Source of the DNA: Stereum hirsutum FP-91666 SS1 | Taxonomy: Eukaryota > Basidiomycota > Agaricomycetes > Russulales > Stereaceae | DNA length: 64,000 nt | Direction: 5' to 3' | Assembly (NCBI RefSeq): GCF_000264905.1 | Contig: NW_006763139.1 | Coordinates: forward strand, 383,949-447,948 | Part shown: positions 1 to 14,425 of the stretch, one piece after another | Numbering within the stretch: the stretch's first letter is position 1 | How the letters are laid out: every line of letters begins with the position of its first letter | Notes under the pieces: model-generated | The model's input: only the letters and a program-made list of their open reading frames with translations | The model's database searches: none | What the model was told of the DNA's origin: nothing | Translations under genes and position numbers: made by a program

Positions 1-1814
1 AACGAGATGGTGGAATCATCGACCGGCGGTACAGTGGCATCTTTGTAGACGGCCTCGTAGGCGGTCTCAAGGTCAAATCCGGTGATGTTCTTCAAGACCG
101 CCTCGGCGATGAGCGAGTCTGCATGTGTACCTACCTAGAAAATACCCGGTCAATCAGGATCCAGACCTAGAAACGAAAAGACTGTACCATGATATTCGTT
201 TCTGTAAAGGAACGTGAATGAGCCATGGCGTACGCAGTTGTAAACACGACTCACCGACGATGTTCTTCCACATGGGCAACCATCCACCCTATAACGACCG
301 TGAGATGCGCTGCATTGCGGACGACATGGGGCACAAACCTCTTTGTAATCTTGGAGCATACTTTGTACCATCCCAGGTATACGCTCTGGTACCAACAGAA
401 TCTGCCAAGCCCATTCTGCACGGAAAGTATCCTAGACGGGTTATCTATCATGGATGGTTCAATAACGAAGAAAGCGTACACTCACCCATATTGAATAGCC
501 AGTGTACGACACGCCTTCGTGGACCGTATCGTCATACCCAGAGTAGTATCTTCCGTATTCGTCTTGTTCATAGGGGTACTGCTCCCCAAGTCAGTGTGTG
601 TCAGCCTCGAGACCAGAAGCGAATTAGCCATACCTGGAGAGTATGGAAGACGGCAGTGTAGAAGACAGCCAGATCGTCAGGTGTGGCGCCATCGACTTCA
701 ATACGGTCCAGCTTTTCTGCCCACTCTGTCCTCGTCTTACGAGCTGTCATCTCTAACGTCGTACCGTCCGGTATCTCAATATCGAGATTCTGCCTAGCTT
801 GTTCGACTGAAATGAACGACACCCCCACCCTTACGTTCACCACCTCCGTATCTGGTGGGAAGGTAACATATCCACTGAGTAACGTCCCATTCCTTTCTGT
901 CTCGTTCACATATCGGGTTCCATTAGACGCCGTGCCCCAACTGGAGAAAGGAACATCGAAGCGCGCGCAGAAATAGCCATGGAAGGAGGGCGCCGGACTT
1001 GGTCCTATGATGAAGTCCTGGCGTTCGGGATTTGATCCCGTAATTTCCATGGACGACGGGTTGAGAGAAATGGTGCCGAAAGGGTACGTGACGTTTGATG
1101 TATCTGCGGAGCCTATGATTGAAGCGCGAGTAGCTTCCAAGAGTACATAGGGGGTACTTGTCTCCGTAAAAGTGAAGCGCAAGTGTCCGACGCGAGAAGC
1201 TGTTGGATTAGTTAGTAGATCTTTCAAAGGAGACAGTGGTTCCTTACTGGCACTCTGTTCGGCAAGAATATGACCTCCATCCGTGGCTTCAAGGCTCGCG
1301 CGGTAGTAGCTCGGCGTGATTACTTCGTCATCGTGGCTGAAGGGCATGCCTCTGTCCTTAAACACGCTTTGTACTTCTCCTGCTCCGGGCACCACAACGG
1401 CCTGACCACTCTCACCCATCCAAATCGCGGGCTGATGTGTTCCTTGAAACCCATGGATACTACTGTCAGTGTAATTATAGGGAGTCATTGAGACGTAGTT
1501 CTGCCGAGTTTGCGCAACCCATCTAGTCATGGCGAACGGAGGGGCTGTCGAGGGTATCATGCCACCGGATCCATTCGGCGTATCTCCCCCATTCCCTATG
1601 AGCCTAAGAGTAATCAGCATAACATTGTGAAGAAAGACTGTCGAATAACTTACGCGTTCACATGATCCACGGCGGCACTCGGGGGGTCGTTGAAGTCACT
1701 GGGTGGTGAGCGAGTGGCCAGCACAGAGAGCACTAGCAGACATAATGTGGACAACAAAGGCGAGTTGCGAGCAAACATCTCTTCAAATGAGGAGAGCAGA
1801 TCAAAGCCCAGCAT
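1..1814 (-). CDS. GH92 alpha-1,2-mannosidase, 5' part (3' end beyond window)
   Basis: Family GH92 enzymes are calcium-dependent exo-mannosidases that trim N-glycans or fungal mannan, usually secreted. Seven exons can be placed: 1654-1814, 634-1603, 486-578, 339-431, 255-288, 188-201 and 1-134 (continuing past the edge); phases agree throughout. The start at 1814 gives a hydrophobic leader followed by a typical GH92 opening (DHVNALIGNGG, then GGMIP). Further family motifs are FYTAVFHTLQ, YSGYDDTVHEG, FRAEW, GGWLPMWKN and GTHADSLIAE. Exon 6 is only 14 nt and supplies ETNIM, without which the motif would be broken. The catalytic C-terminal domain lies mostly outside the window, so activity cannot be judged. 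Family assignment is firm; vacuolar versus secreted location is inferred from the leader. Confidence 0.88.
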
Positions 1815-2423
1815 GGTGGACGTCTGGCACCCTTGTGACTTTATATCTTGAACGACTGCTGTCAGCTGACGTCGATGACGAGGTGTTCGGAAAGCACAGA
1901 ACTACTATACGAGAAACTTAGGCCAGTTTTATGGTACGATGAGACAAATTTAAACACAAAGCACATACCTTCAAGTACCAACTAGGCCCTGGTAGACAGC
2001 CTGCGCAAGGTTCTAACGCTGAAAACTACACAGAAAATGTGTTGTCGCTGAAGCTTCGAAAGGGATTGATATTGAACGCAGATTCTTCAATAATGGGAAA
2101 GAAATGCCCGCATCAATACCAACAGACACAAGTTAGCCACACTTCAGACTTTGACGCGAACTCAACCGAACATACTTCAAGAAAACACAAGTTTGTTCGT
2201 CGTGGTTCAACCGACCAGCGCACATTTGACGCCGGAAGCGGGGTTTCCCGGATTTAGTCACCAGCCAAATATTCTCACGATCCTGAGTGCTGACTCCGAC
2301 AGCGATCTCCCCACCAGGACACCCGTTCGTTCTGGTAGCTATTTACTTCTTGACTCTCAATTCTTTTCATCCTCAAGCGGCCTTGTTGATGTTTTATCTC
2401 CCCAAGTATGGTACGCCGATACA
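1815..2423. other. Divergent intergenic region
   Basis: Non-coding as far as I can see. It separates the minus-strand GH92 gene from the plus-strand F-box-like gene and should hold both promoters. The reading frame of the latter stays open upstream of the chosen ATG to about 2151 but has no other ATG in it. Confidence 0.5.
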
Positions 2424-4105
2424 ATGATAAAAATGACCCTGATTCTGTCTTACGGCTCTCTTGACTTGGAGGCGACATCTGCTATTCCCTCACTGAACGA
2501 TGACTGCGCTGTACTCATCCTATCCATGCTCGATAAATCCTCTCTTCATGCCATCGCGAACACATCAAGTGCTGGATGTGCTGCCGCAAGACGATTCCTC
2601 GTCCGGGACGTTATACTTCACAGTTTTGACCACGCCGCCACATTCTGTCGAGTGGTCCTTGCATCCGATCTGGCCCACCTCGTAAAACGGCTTATCATCG
2701 AGAAACCGATTCCTTTTCTGCAACACAGGAATCCAGGTGCACTGGAAAGGTTTGCATCTGATCTTGCCAGTCTTCTCGAGAGAGTGCAAAGTCTCGATGC
2801 CTTCGCGCTCGAATCATTCGCAGGCGCCCTGCTCATGAAGGAGCCGCGCATCGCCGTAGCGCTTCTTGCTCAGCGTCCTCGCCATCTATCACTGAACGGT
2901 GCAGATGGGAGCTCATTACTGGCCATCCGTTCCATGTCAGGCATCGTGGACCTGTCTTTGGTTGTTCAAGACACTTCCGAGGACTGTTCCCCAGCGATAT
3001 CCAGTATCATCGAGAATTCCGCGAACACACTTCGGACGCTGACCCTAAAAACCCCCCTTCCCGACTTTCTTACGAACACAGAGATGGACATTCATTGCTG
3101 TCAATCTGTTCGAACGATTTTGATGGACACAGGCCGCAACATGAATCAGAGCGTTCTACGACGCTTCTCCCTTTTTTTTCCCAATCTCCAGCGCCTCTCC
3201 ACGGCTCCTCAGAGCTTCGCACTTCGGGCGAGCGACATCCTGCAAGAAGATTTTCTACAATCGCCTTTGAACGCTCTAACGGCTGTGAGCGGCGATGTAG
3301 CTCTCATCGCCTTTCTCGCCCAATACCACTCGTTACGCTACATCAAGTCGACGGACGTCATCCTCAGCTTCTCCGAAGAGAGGCAGGCGCTCATGGAACG
3401 ATTGGTCCATTGCCCTGTTCAAGGGGCGAAACTATCCATTTGGGCCAACCATCCCGTACGGGAGGTCCTTCTGGGTGAATTGGCTCATGCTTTGCTGCAA
3501 ATCAAGTTCTTCGCGATTGCCATTCAATTCGTCACTCTGACAAACCTTTTGGGGGCCCTAGAATCTGTAAGCACCGTTCTGTTACATTTCTCTACCTGAT
3601 CGTTTGCTTATAAATTTTTATTTGGCAAAACTGATTCAGTCGGTCGATATACGAGATTATACCGGCAACGTGTTCATTCCATTCACCCAACTCCGATACC
3701 TTTCTATCGAGCTTACATCTGAAATCGGCTTCGACCGGGCGGAGTCCATCGACGACGCCAAGAGACATTTCGTAGCAATCTGCTTCCGCGACGTCCCGTC
3801 ATTGGAATGTGTCGACCTCCAGATATACGGCGTCGACGAGGAGAGGTCCTGGTGGAAAAGATGTTCTGATGACATAGAGGAAGAAGAGTCTGTTGAGGCG
3901 CTGGTAGAGCAGATTGGTGATGAGGAAGGCTTTTCAATGCGGACCGAGCACGAGTTAGTCCTGCCGTTGCGTCTAGTGAGGTGTATTATCGCTGATATAC
4001 GCCTTCTTTGATCTAGGGGAGAGCTTGCGTATCTGGTCGAGTGAGGCGCTGCGCCGTTTGTATCTTCGTCAGCCTATCATTTCCAGTAGAAGAGTGCAGA
4101 CCTAA
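2424..4105 (+). CDS. F-box/LRR-like protein (basidiomycete family)
   Basis: Predicted 520 residues from exons 2424-3566, 3640-3975 and 4022-4105. The N-terminal part (about 18-60, reading IPSLNDDCAVLILSMLD then KSSLHAIANTSSAGC) has the Leu/Pro/Cys pattern of a degenerate F-box. The rest has regularly spaced Leu-rich strands (RHLSLNG, RTLTLK, LRYIKST, LRRLYL) as in LRR-type F-box proteins, which recruit substrates to SCF ubiquitin ligases. The last splice is the least certain: donor GTGAGG at 3976 is good, but the acceptor before AGC TTG CGT is weak; it was chosen because it gives an LRR-like ending. The locus at 48.6-50.2 kb is a clear paralogue with the same architecture. Substrate and partner cannot be inferred. 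Confidence 0.65.
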
Positions 4106-4822
4106 CCTTCGAGGAAGATCCAAGGTTCGACCAATTGGGCTCCTCGCCACCCTATTCTTGCATGATGGTTTGAGTGGCGCATTGTGTAGCGTTTAGTAAA
4201 GTTGTGTCCCTCGACGTGAATTGATCGGCATTTTAGCCCACAAGGTTTTGTAGTGAGTATACTACTTCCCCTATGTTTATCACGACAAGGCTTTCGAGGG
4301 CGGTGTGGTATTTCGTGGCCAAGAGGGTGGTACACGCTGCCATTTGGAGGGGGAAGGGTATTTGGTTCCGCTTCGTGCTACTTGTATCAACTACGAAGAT
4401 ATACATCCGTTCGGAACCAATATCGAGAAACGGGCCCAAGAGTACAGTACGGACTACAGTGCGGTCGTCAACATTAGGGGTTCACTATGATAGTTAGCAT
4501 ACTGGTACACAGTCAATTTCCATTGCTAAAAGTACACACGCAATCGTACACGCAATCGTACGGCCCATAGGAGTACAGTTGTCCGTGGTAGCAGACAGAG
4601 TCACAAGAAGTCAAAGTGATGTGGGTGGAATGCGAAAACAATAGTCAAGATATGAGGAAGTGAGGATGACGATGGCGCCATCGACTCGTCGCAGCTTTTG
4701 AGGCATTGGAAGGGGTCAGAGTGGCAGTCACAAGTTGTGCTTAGCGATGTGCCGCATAATCGTCAACGTCGCGAGAAACTCTATAGGACAGAAGCAAAGT
4801 TGTTTGTTCAGAAGACCGAAGA
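4106..4822. other. Intergenic region between convergent genes
   Basis: No coding signal recognised. It contains the 3' ends of two converging genes; nothing repetitive stands out. Confidence 0.4.
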
Positions 4823-5527
4823 CTATCGAAGATGGGATACGAGGGAGAGAGCATATGTAGATAACGCGAACGAACCGGTGGATAGGTGCGCGAAGGCTTC
4901 GTAGACTGTGAACACGTTTCCAGAAGTGCTGTAGGCTGGTCGATTAGGGTGCTTTAGGGAATACTGGGCTACGACTTCGTCGTCGACGTTGACGCACTGA
5001 AAAAGAGATGTCGGTCTCAGTAACGGGTAACTCTGCGAGGGATGGTCGATGATGCCGCTCACAGTCCACTCTTGATCTGCCTCCATGCCGTAACCCCAGC
5101 GGTACTCGCGTCCGTCTGAAGCAGTGAACTTGCGAGATCGCGAGCTGCGGATGTAACATCTCGTTAGAAAATGGCACACTGGATCTAATCGTTGCAAGGA
5201 CGCGTACCCTCCGAATAAAGAAATCTTCCGTAGATAGCGATACATGGGCATCGATGTTCGTTCTTTCATGAACCAAATTGTGCCCAATGCTCCATTCGTG
5301 CCAAACTCCATGATGAAGGAGGGCTCGTGGGGCGAACGCTCTTGATGGCGGGAGCTTGTCGATCGTCGTCCCGTTTCAAAGACGGAGATCGATGGACCCT
5401 GCGTACGGTGAAGTTTGGAGGATGTACGGAGGAACATGCGGTCGTACACCTCGTCGAAGTCTGAGTCCTCAACTGCACCGGTGCGGTCCTCGAAGAAGTA
5501 TGCTGGTGGAAGCGTGGTGCGCGTCAT
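4823..5527 (-). CDS. DUF6593-like protein
   Basis: Predicted 213 residues in two exons (5208-5527 and 4823-5144) with a 63-nt intron in phase 2. The hallmark is the core RKFTASDGREYRWG followed by a Trp-containing strand and a hydrophobic C-terminal half (VFTVYEAFAHLSTGSFALSTYA), as in the DUF6593 family expanded in Agaricomycetes, whose function is unknown. I start at the ATG at 5527. The frame is open to 5683, but that extension is His/Pro/Ser-rich and looks like untranslated leader. No signal peptide or catalytic motif is seen. Family membership is from memory of the motif and would need a profile search. Confidence 0.6.
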   Translation of the reverse strand: MTRTTLPPAYFFEDRTGAVEDSDFDEVYDRMFLRTSSKLHRTQGPSISVFETGRRSTSSRHQERSPHEPSFIMEFGTNGALGTIWFMKERTSMPMYRYLRKISLFGGYASLQRLDPVCHFLTRCYIRSSRSRKFTASDGREYRWGYGMEADQEWTVSGIIDHPSQSYPLLRPTSLFQCVNVDDEVVAQYSLKHPNRPAYSTSGNVFTVYEAFAHLSTGSFALSTYALSLVSHLR

Positions 5528-8500
5528 GATGGATGAGGGAGGCAGAGGGGATACTAGTGGAGAATGAAGATGGTGGTGGTGGTACAAGAGGTAGTTGAGG
5601 GTGGTGAAGGTCGTACAAGAAGTGGAGCTCAAGCGTAGATATATGGATTGGCTGAGCGGGGCCGATTGACTGGCCGCAATCAATCCGTGGCGTTTGACAT
5701 GGAGTGTGCTTTATGCGTATAGATCGGGCCATGCCTGATACGGCGGCTAATGGTCTTTTCAAAGAAGCCTTTCCTTATGCGACAGCCTTCCCTGGTGTGA
5801 ACGTTAACCGCAGAACCGTAGCAAGCTTCCCGAAGTTCCAAGGGTTTTGCAATGGGATCCTAGTCAGCATAGCACGCCTCCAGCGCCGCGATGTGACTGG
5901 CACTTCGGGCTGCGCTCCTGGAACGGCTTGGCAGTGTTCTACATGGCTACAAAGGTGGTCTTCAAGGCGCATCGGGCGATGGTCCTATGGCTGAATCAGA
6001 CGATGAGAAGAGTACACTCACGCGGCTCCAGAAGAGAACCAGTATGAAGTGATCATCTCTCATGCTGAGAAAGAGAAGGGATAACTAGATCAGCTGGGGA
6101 CAGCGGATTGAAGGGCGTTCTGCGTCGTATACTCACAAACACTGACAACAGGCGAAGAATGAGAGCCGTGAGGCGCATGTACTGTACATAAACGACAGAT
6201 AAGCCACAGAGGTGATCCTGTGGCCCGGACACACAGGACCGTCGACTGCCCACTTGGGTAAGATGCGATTGAGCGCCTCTCGTTCCCGACTTGAACGCCT
6301 TCCGATTACCGTGTATTTAGACTGAGCGTTTACTTCTGTGCCTCGGACACGAATAGTTGTACCTGTAAGAAGCTGGGCGAGATCGACATTGCTGTGAGAC
6401 TAGCACGCCACTTTAGAGACGCATAGGTGTCGAAAAACAAAGAATGTACCTGGAAAATCTCCTTTGGTGGATGCGAGTCCTGGAGTCTGAAGCTCTATGT
6501 GTTTGAGGTCGTAAGCACACTTTCGCCTTATGCCCACCCGAAACCACGGAACAGACACGAAATCCCGCCCCGATCTGGAAGAAGTCGAAGATGGCATATA
6601 CACGCTGTAACCTGCGGAAGTATATCTAGTAAGTGCTTGCATCCCCTGACCCAATTGAAATACAGCTAACATTGAAGATTGATGGAAGGCTTGTTATAAC
6701 TTCAACCAGATGACTGAACCGTTGAGTGGTTGCCCACGATAGGAAGCAATAGTGGAGGATCTGTTCCCTCACTCGGCAAAGACGAGGTCCCTCGAAGAGT
6801 CAGTCCGCCCATCCGTGCCCAGGAATAGATGTTCGGCTTCGAGAAACAATCGCCATGGGGAACGAAGTCACTATATCGAAGAGAAACCAAGGCCCTACCG
6901 AATAAAAGCCAGGATCAGCGTTTCTTGGGTTGAACGTGGATGGCAGCACTATGGCAGCTGGCCTAGCAAGGTACGAGAACTTGAACAATAACCAGCAGGC
7001 GACACCGTCGAGACCTTGGCCTATTCATTATTCGCGCACTGCGCAGTCGATCCCGTGCAGTCTTATCGACCATGCCATCGACCAACGCAGGTTCCGTCTC
7101 CCGACAGCGGAATCTCAGCGCTATTCGGGGGTAAGTAGGTAGGGCGCCACATACTATGGAGTGCAAAATGACTTCTTCTGTGGATTTCCTTGCAACCGTA
7201 CGCTCGCCAATTCTCCTTGGCGGTAAGACGACTGAGGTAGAGCAGCCTCGGCTCTTCCATGAGATCTGGCAAAATCTGCGGGCGAGAAAAAGGAGGACGA
7301 CTGCCACAACCACTCTGGTCACGGCGTGTAGACTTCCACCTAACGAAGGTCGCGTGAGCAAATCTCAACCTCACTATCCTCGTATGAATAGAACTATACC
7401 ACTTCAGAGCCATCGTATTCGCATCAGTACACAGGTATAGGTACGCCCGTGTGTTTCATACAACAATCTTGACCCTCATCCCGTCCGATGGGGTCGAAGG
7501 ATGCTGTCAAGCCGGTCAAACAACATTAGCAGTTCTCATAGAAGCGGAAAACACGAACGCTAGAAACGTACACATGTCCTTTGTTCCCGAGCGTCAATCT
7601 CGGGCTTGGGAAAATATAGCATACACCGTAGGAACATGAAGGTCCCGTGTTTGTTTCGAGGCAAAGAAGGCGGACATACCTGGAATAAGCGATAGATGGG
7701 CAACGCTCGAAGAGTAAGATCGGATGGTGAGATGCAAAGTTGTATGTCAAGTCGGCTTCTTGACGCTCCCGGAGGTATGTACATGAGTTGGCCCGCCCTG
7801 GGTGCGTTCAAAGCGAACGCGCATGGGGCAAGAACGTGGTAGAGTCAGATGCAGCGAAGGAAAGAGGGTACGATACACGAGATGCCACATCCGGGTTTTG
7901 ACTTGCATTCATTCGATGTGCTGTTACATCCGAAGGGGCTCGAGGAGTCGTACGACTGATGCCTCGTTCAGTTCCACGTAAACTGGTCGCATATCGACTG
8001 ATCCTGTGGCACAGAAGTTCATATGAAGCCGTAATTTTAAGGAAGGCCTGGACAAAAAGACACCAAGTCAGTGCTCGTGAAAGCTCGGCCTCAGCTCTGA
8101 TACAAGAGTTAGAGTAGAGCGGCCACCCGGTCACAATCTTGGAACACCATCCGTCCAATTGGATTCTACTTCTGTCTACCCCGCGATCGCTGATCGTGTG
8201 TTATGGAAGGGGTATAATAAGCTTCGTCGCCTGCATGTGGGCCGTGGCGTGTTCAGGTGATTGGAAACTAGTCCGAGATAGTTCATTGCACAATGAATTA
8301 GTAGGGAGGTCGACATCGAGGGGTGTGAGAGTTGCCATAGACTTGTTCCTGTCAAACGAAAAGATACACATTCTTCGATCTTGCGGCAGTAGTCACGCGG
8401 GGTGCTGGGAAGTTAATAGCATCGTAATCCGCTCATTCATCCCGCTCAGACCGCAACGCGCCAGTCAAGATTAGCAATACTTTTAATAGTCAAGATCACG

Positions 8501-8657
8501 ATACATCGACAACATAGCGAACCTATGAAAATAGTCAGCCGGGGCCAAAAGGTCTCGCGGACAAGAATCAGTAAGATTTGCCAGATGAAGCGTCTCACCA
8601 CGAAAGCAAGCCACAGCGCAAGCAGGAAGCCACCCCCACCATTCATGAGCATTCTTT
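5528..8657. other. Long region without a confident gene; exon-like islands
   Basis: About 3.1 kb with no long open frame. Several short minus-strand segments look like exons bounded by plausible splice sites, for example around 6010-6075, 6124-6200, 7080-7275 and 8480-8660 (the last very hydrophobic). I could not chain them into one protein or recognise a family. This is either a many-exon lineage-specific gene or the remains of one. Confidence 0.35.
7080..7275 (-). other. Two linked exon-like segments, unknown gene
   Basis: Segment 7202-7275 reads ILPDLMEEPRLLYLSRL then TAKENWRA and ends at donor GTACGG. It joins in phase 2 to a segment beginning at 7153 that reads MWRPTYLPPNSAEIPLS. The joined text looks like real protein, and both splice sites are canonical. 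No family was recognised and no start or stop can be attached, so this may be decayed coding sequence. Confidence 0.25.
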
Positions 8658-10545
<1,888 letters not shown>

Positions 10546-12023
10546 TTATGTGCTTTGTCGTCGTCGTCGTCGTGGAAGACGGTGAAGAAGTGTTTGGGTC
10601 GAAATTGGTGGCGAGGGGAGTGGCGACGCGTGTAGTGGCTCTACAGTTTGCGCTTTCGGAGTTTGAAAGACCTCACTCTTTCCCAATCCTTCCCAATCTA
10701 TCTTGGCTCGCACCCCAACACCGTTCCCAACTAATCCGTTACATCGTCTTCGGTTTGCTGGGCAGAAAGCACTATTGTATCTCCTCCTAACTATCTCGAT
10801 TGCAAGTGTATTTACTGCGACCGCTGTGAAGCTAGGTATTACTAGGTGATCGCCCCCGGTCACCTGTTTCACGGGCACTGGCAGAAGGGTACAGTTGGCC
10901 TTTGTTATACTGACACTCGTCAAACCGACATTAAATTTGTATCTGGCGGATGGAAGAGGGGGCTAACCTCATCTGCATCTCTTGCTCGAAGCGAGTATCA
11001 AGCTACTTCATGTCAACGTCTTGCCACCAGTCTGTCAATTTTCTTAACACTGGCACGCTCTTACTTACTACGATATCACTGGATATCAGTGTAGGCTGTA
11101 CTCTTGGTGGACTGTTATTATCCAGTATTGAGATCAACCTTGGTGAGTGTGCCACTTGATTAATGCAATCTACGTCTCCAATGCCGAATTTTCTAATAAT
11201 TTTATCATGCTTTTCACCTTATGGGATGTGCCGTCTCAAGGGCTGTGGTCTCAGTCTGAGAACGTTGGCCAGTTGACCACGACGTCTCTGTCATTTTACT
11301 TCCGAGATATTGGACGACATCTGTCTGAACTATCACTGTTGCAAGTTCTCTTATCGTCATGTCGTCCCAGTTCTCATTTTCGCCGGTCTCTTCCTCTGTT
11401 TCATGAAAGAGATATCGGAGTTGAAATGTTCAGATAGGCCAGGTTACGTTTTGCTAGAGAAAGAGCTCGAATTCGGACCCCTCTGGCACCACCCTTCCCT
11501 TGCCCACCTGTCAATGCTAGAGATTCTTCTACATACATACTAGCGTATTGGATCGCTGAGGACGCTCAAGCATATCTTCCCCCGTTGACCCTGACCCGGA
11601 CTGTCTTGGTGATGACATCCGGTCCATGCATACCGTCATCACATGCTTTTCCTCCGCATGGCTGCATCTTCATGTTCAGTGCTCGAGTGAAGAGTGTTTC
11701 GGAATAGGCTCTGCTGAACCTCGCTCGGCTCACTGTCAGCTGTTGACAGATAACTGGTACTATACGGTCTCCTCGCTATGTGAAAAGCTCTAGCCATCAG
11801 TGTTATGTAGTTGGCCGCGCAAGAGCCTGCGGTTAGCATATACTTTCCTTGCCGAAGATTAAGCGGCTAGTTTGACTTCGCGTCTCAATTCACCGGTAGA
11901 ATGTCAGGATCTATTGGGCTGGACCACTCGGACAGTAATATATACTCTCTACCCTTGCGATTTTCCTCTACAGTCTTCCAAAGGACAGACACTGCGTGCT
12001 AGACCATCTTGTTCAACGACACA
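10546..12023. other. Divergent promoter region RVB1 / AA9
   Basis: No gene recognised in 1.5 kb. The region lies between two divergently transcribed starts. An AT-rich TATA-like stretch near 11936-11946 sits roughly 80 nt before the AA9 start and may be its core promoter. The short open frames here show no codon or family signal. Confidence 0.4.
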
Positions 12024-13378
12024 ATGAAGTCCATCTTCCGATCTTATGCTTCAGCGACTCTTTTCGTTGGGTTTGTGTCCGGCCACACCATCTTCCAAGT
12101 AGGCTCATCTATGCTTTGATACTCATCAGCATTATTCTGCCTACTTACCTGTTTGTTTGTGGTACTCTTGCTAGGAAGTGTATGTGAATGGTGTCGATCA
12201 GGGGCATGAAGTTGGTATTCGTGTACCCAGCTACGATGGGGTGAGGAGCCCTATGTTCCCTCGCTGCATATTCCCCGCTGACTAGATCATCCTTACCTTC
12301 ATAGCCTATCACAGACGTCACTTCGTGAGTAACAAAATGCGAGGACTGATCCGCAGACGTTGAGAAGTTGCTTATCAGGAACGACATCATCTGCAACGGT
12401 GGTATCAACCCTTACCAGGAGCCAGTCTCATCGGCCATCATCTCAGTTCCGGCTGGTTAGAATACCTTCTTTCTCTAGTTCCCAATCCACTATCTTAATT
12501 TACTCCTCCATATGTAGGTGCTAGCGTTACCGCTGAGTGGCACCACACCCTCGCTGGTGCAGACCCCACCGACCCCGCCGACCCCATTGATTCGAGCCAC
12601 AAGGTCCTCTTCTACGCCATCCTCATTGGGTGACCGACGCTGATATTCCTTTCTCTGCGCTGACATGACATCATGATAGGGACCAATCATGACTTACCTC
12701 GCCAAAGTCGATAATGCCACCCAAACGGACGTCACAGGTCTGAAATGGTTCAAGATCTACGAAGACGGACTTACGGCCAGTACTCAGCAGTGGGCTGTGG
12801 ACCGCATGATTGCGAACGCTGGAAAGGTCACATTTACTATCCCGGAGTGTATTGAGGACGGACAGTATCTGATGAGGCATGAGCTGATTGGTATGATAAA
12901 TTGGCCCTCCTGTCTGTGGGGTGTCTACTAACACGCTCTTATGGATATTATCGTAGCTCTCCATGGCGCGAGTACTTATCCTGGTGCTCAGTTCTACGTA
13001 AGTTGCCATCTCCTTGAGCAGATAGATGAAGCTCTGCTGACGACATTACCCGTTTACAGCTGGAATGCGCTCAGCTTCAGATTACCGGTGGCGGCAGCGC
13101 CTCCCCCGCCACCGTCAGTTTCCCCGGTGCTTACGCTGGTGAGCCGTTTTATTTTGTTTCTACCCACTTTTTTATATGAATGCTGACAACGTTTCTGGTG
13201 CTACAAGGCTCCGATCCCGGCATCACTGTTAACATCTATTACCCTACTTTGACTAACTACACGATCCCTGGTGCGTACTTCAATCTGTATGTTCCATGGA
13301 GTATCCAAATATTTGCTGACTCTCATATTACGACATATTGTCCTACAACGAACAGGACCAGATGTCTTCACTTGCTGA
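12024..13378 (+). CDS. AA9 lytic polysaccharide monooxygenase (formerly GH61)
   Basis: Predicted 246 residues from ten exons: 12024-12098, 12175-12240, 12305-12324, 12379-12455, 12518-12603, 12680-12890, 12957-12997, 13060-13138, 13208-13270 and 13356-13378. A 20-residue signal peptide ends in VSG, so the mature protein starts with His21, the first histidine-brace ligand. The second brace His is in TAEWHHT (88/89). Further AA9 marks are [22 protein letters not shown], the second-sphere His of MRHELIALH, and the Gln and axial Tyr of GAQFYLEC. Copper LPMOs oxidatively cleave cellulose or hemicellulose outside the cell. There is no CBM1 module; the protein ends at a Cys just after the core. The intron after residue SHK uses an unusual GTCCTC donor. 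Exon 3 is only 20 nt. Confidence 0.93.
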
Positions 13379-14425
13379 GTGTATATAACTTAACCGTGTA
13401 GGTTGAAGGATGTTCTTCGTGATTTTGTCCATCCGTCTCTTCTTGTTCATATATAGCCTCCAATTTTATATCCTATCACAGGGTTGAATCATGTCCAGGG
13501 CCGTCGAATGGGACCATTTACGGGAGGAACTACCTGTCGTTCCAAGTCTATCTTTCCGGTATATCGAGATGGTGGAGGGACTTCCCACCCACACTTAGCG
13601 CACTACGAAGTGCCAGTGAGAAGGAAGACGATGGTATCGCCTGCTAAGTAAGCCCGTAATATATTCCTTTGCCTAAAGTCTGTGGACATAATCGTATGCG
13701 TGTCATTTCCTTGTCGTATACATGGTGTTCTATATGTACAGTACACTTGATTTGCTGGCATCTTATACCTTGCGTCGTGGTTATGTCGGTTCAACTTGAA
13801 TCCGTAAGTGGAGGCCCATCTATATTTCAGAGTTCGATTATATATAGTAAGCGCTATGACTCAAACATGAAGCGGAAACTGTTTAAACGTACGTGCGGTT
13901 TTTGTTACTGCTCAATGGATTCGAAGTGGATACTAGCTTCACTGTCACCGTACTCGAAGACTATGATGTGGCACCCAATTATCGTTTGTTCTCACGTTCT
14001 GTGCCACCTCCTGTCCTACTGGACAGCGATTGAAATTGCATCCGAGTCGTCTGTCTGTCTTCCCCACCTCTTTTGCCATAGCTCCGTATTTTATTTTATA
14101 TATAACTGGTAGCGTGAAGGTGAGTCGCTCTTGCCGTGCTATTCTTGCTTCAACTGTTACAGTACCACGTCCTTGGGAGACGTTTGAGACCCACTTCCGG
14201 ACCATCTTTCCCCCACCATCATGTCTGACCAACAGAGACCCGTCCCGCCACTGCTCTTTCAAACTCTTTCCTAATACACGCTATCTGGTATCATCGAATG
14301 AAATGTATAAGAATGACATCGCGCTCTCTCACCATCTGGCGTGCTACTTATCTTCGACCCATCTAACGCTCATCCCATAAATCTCTTCCTCACGTCTTTC
14401 ACTTCATCTAACTAGATTTTTCGTC
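13379..14425. other. Intergenic region
   Basis: About 1 kb between two plus-strand genes. No coding or RNA feature recognised; it should contain the AA9 3' UTR and the promoter of the reductase gene. Confidence 0.4.

Noticed and set aside
4823..5683. Longer DUF6593-like protein starting at 5683
   Set aside because: The extra 52 residues are His/Ser/Pro-rich, unlike a domain, and the ATG at 5527 gives a normal start.
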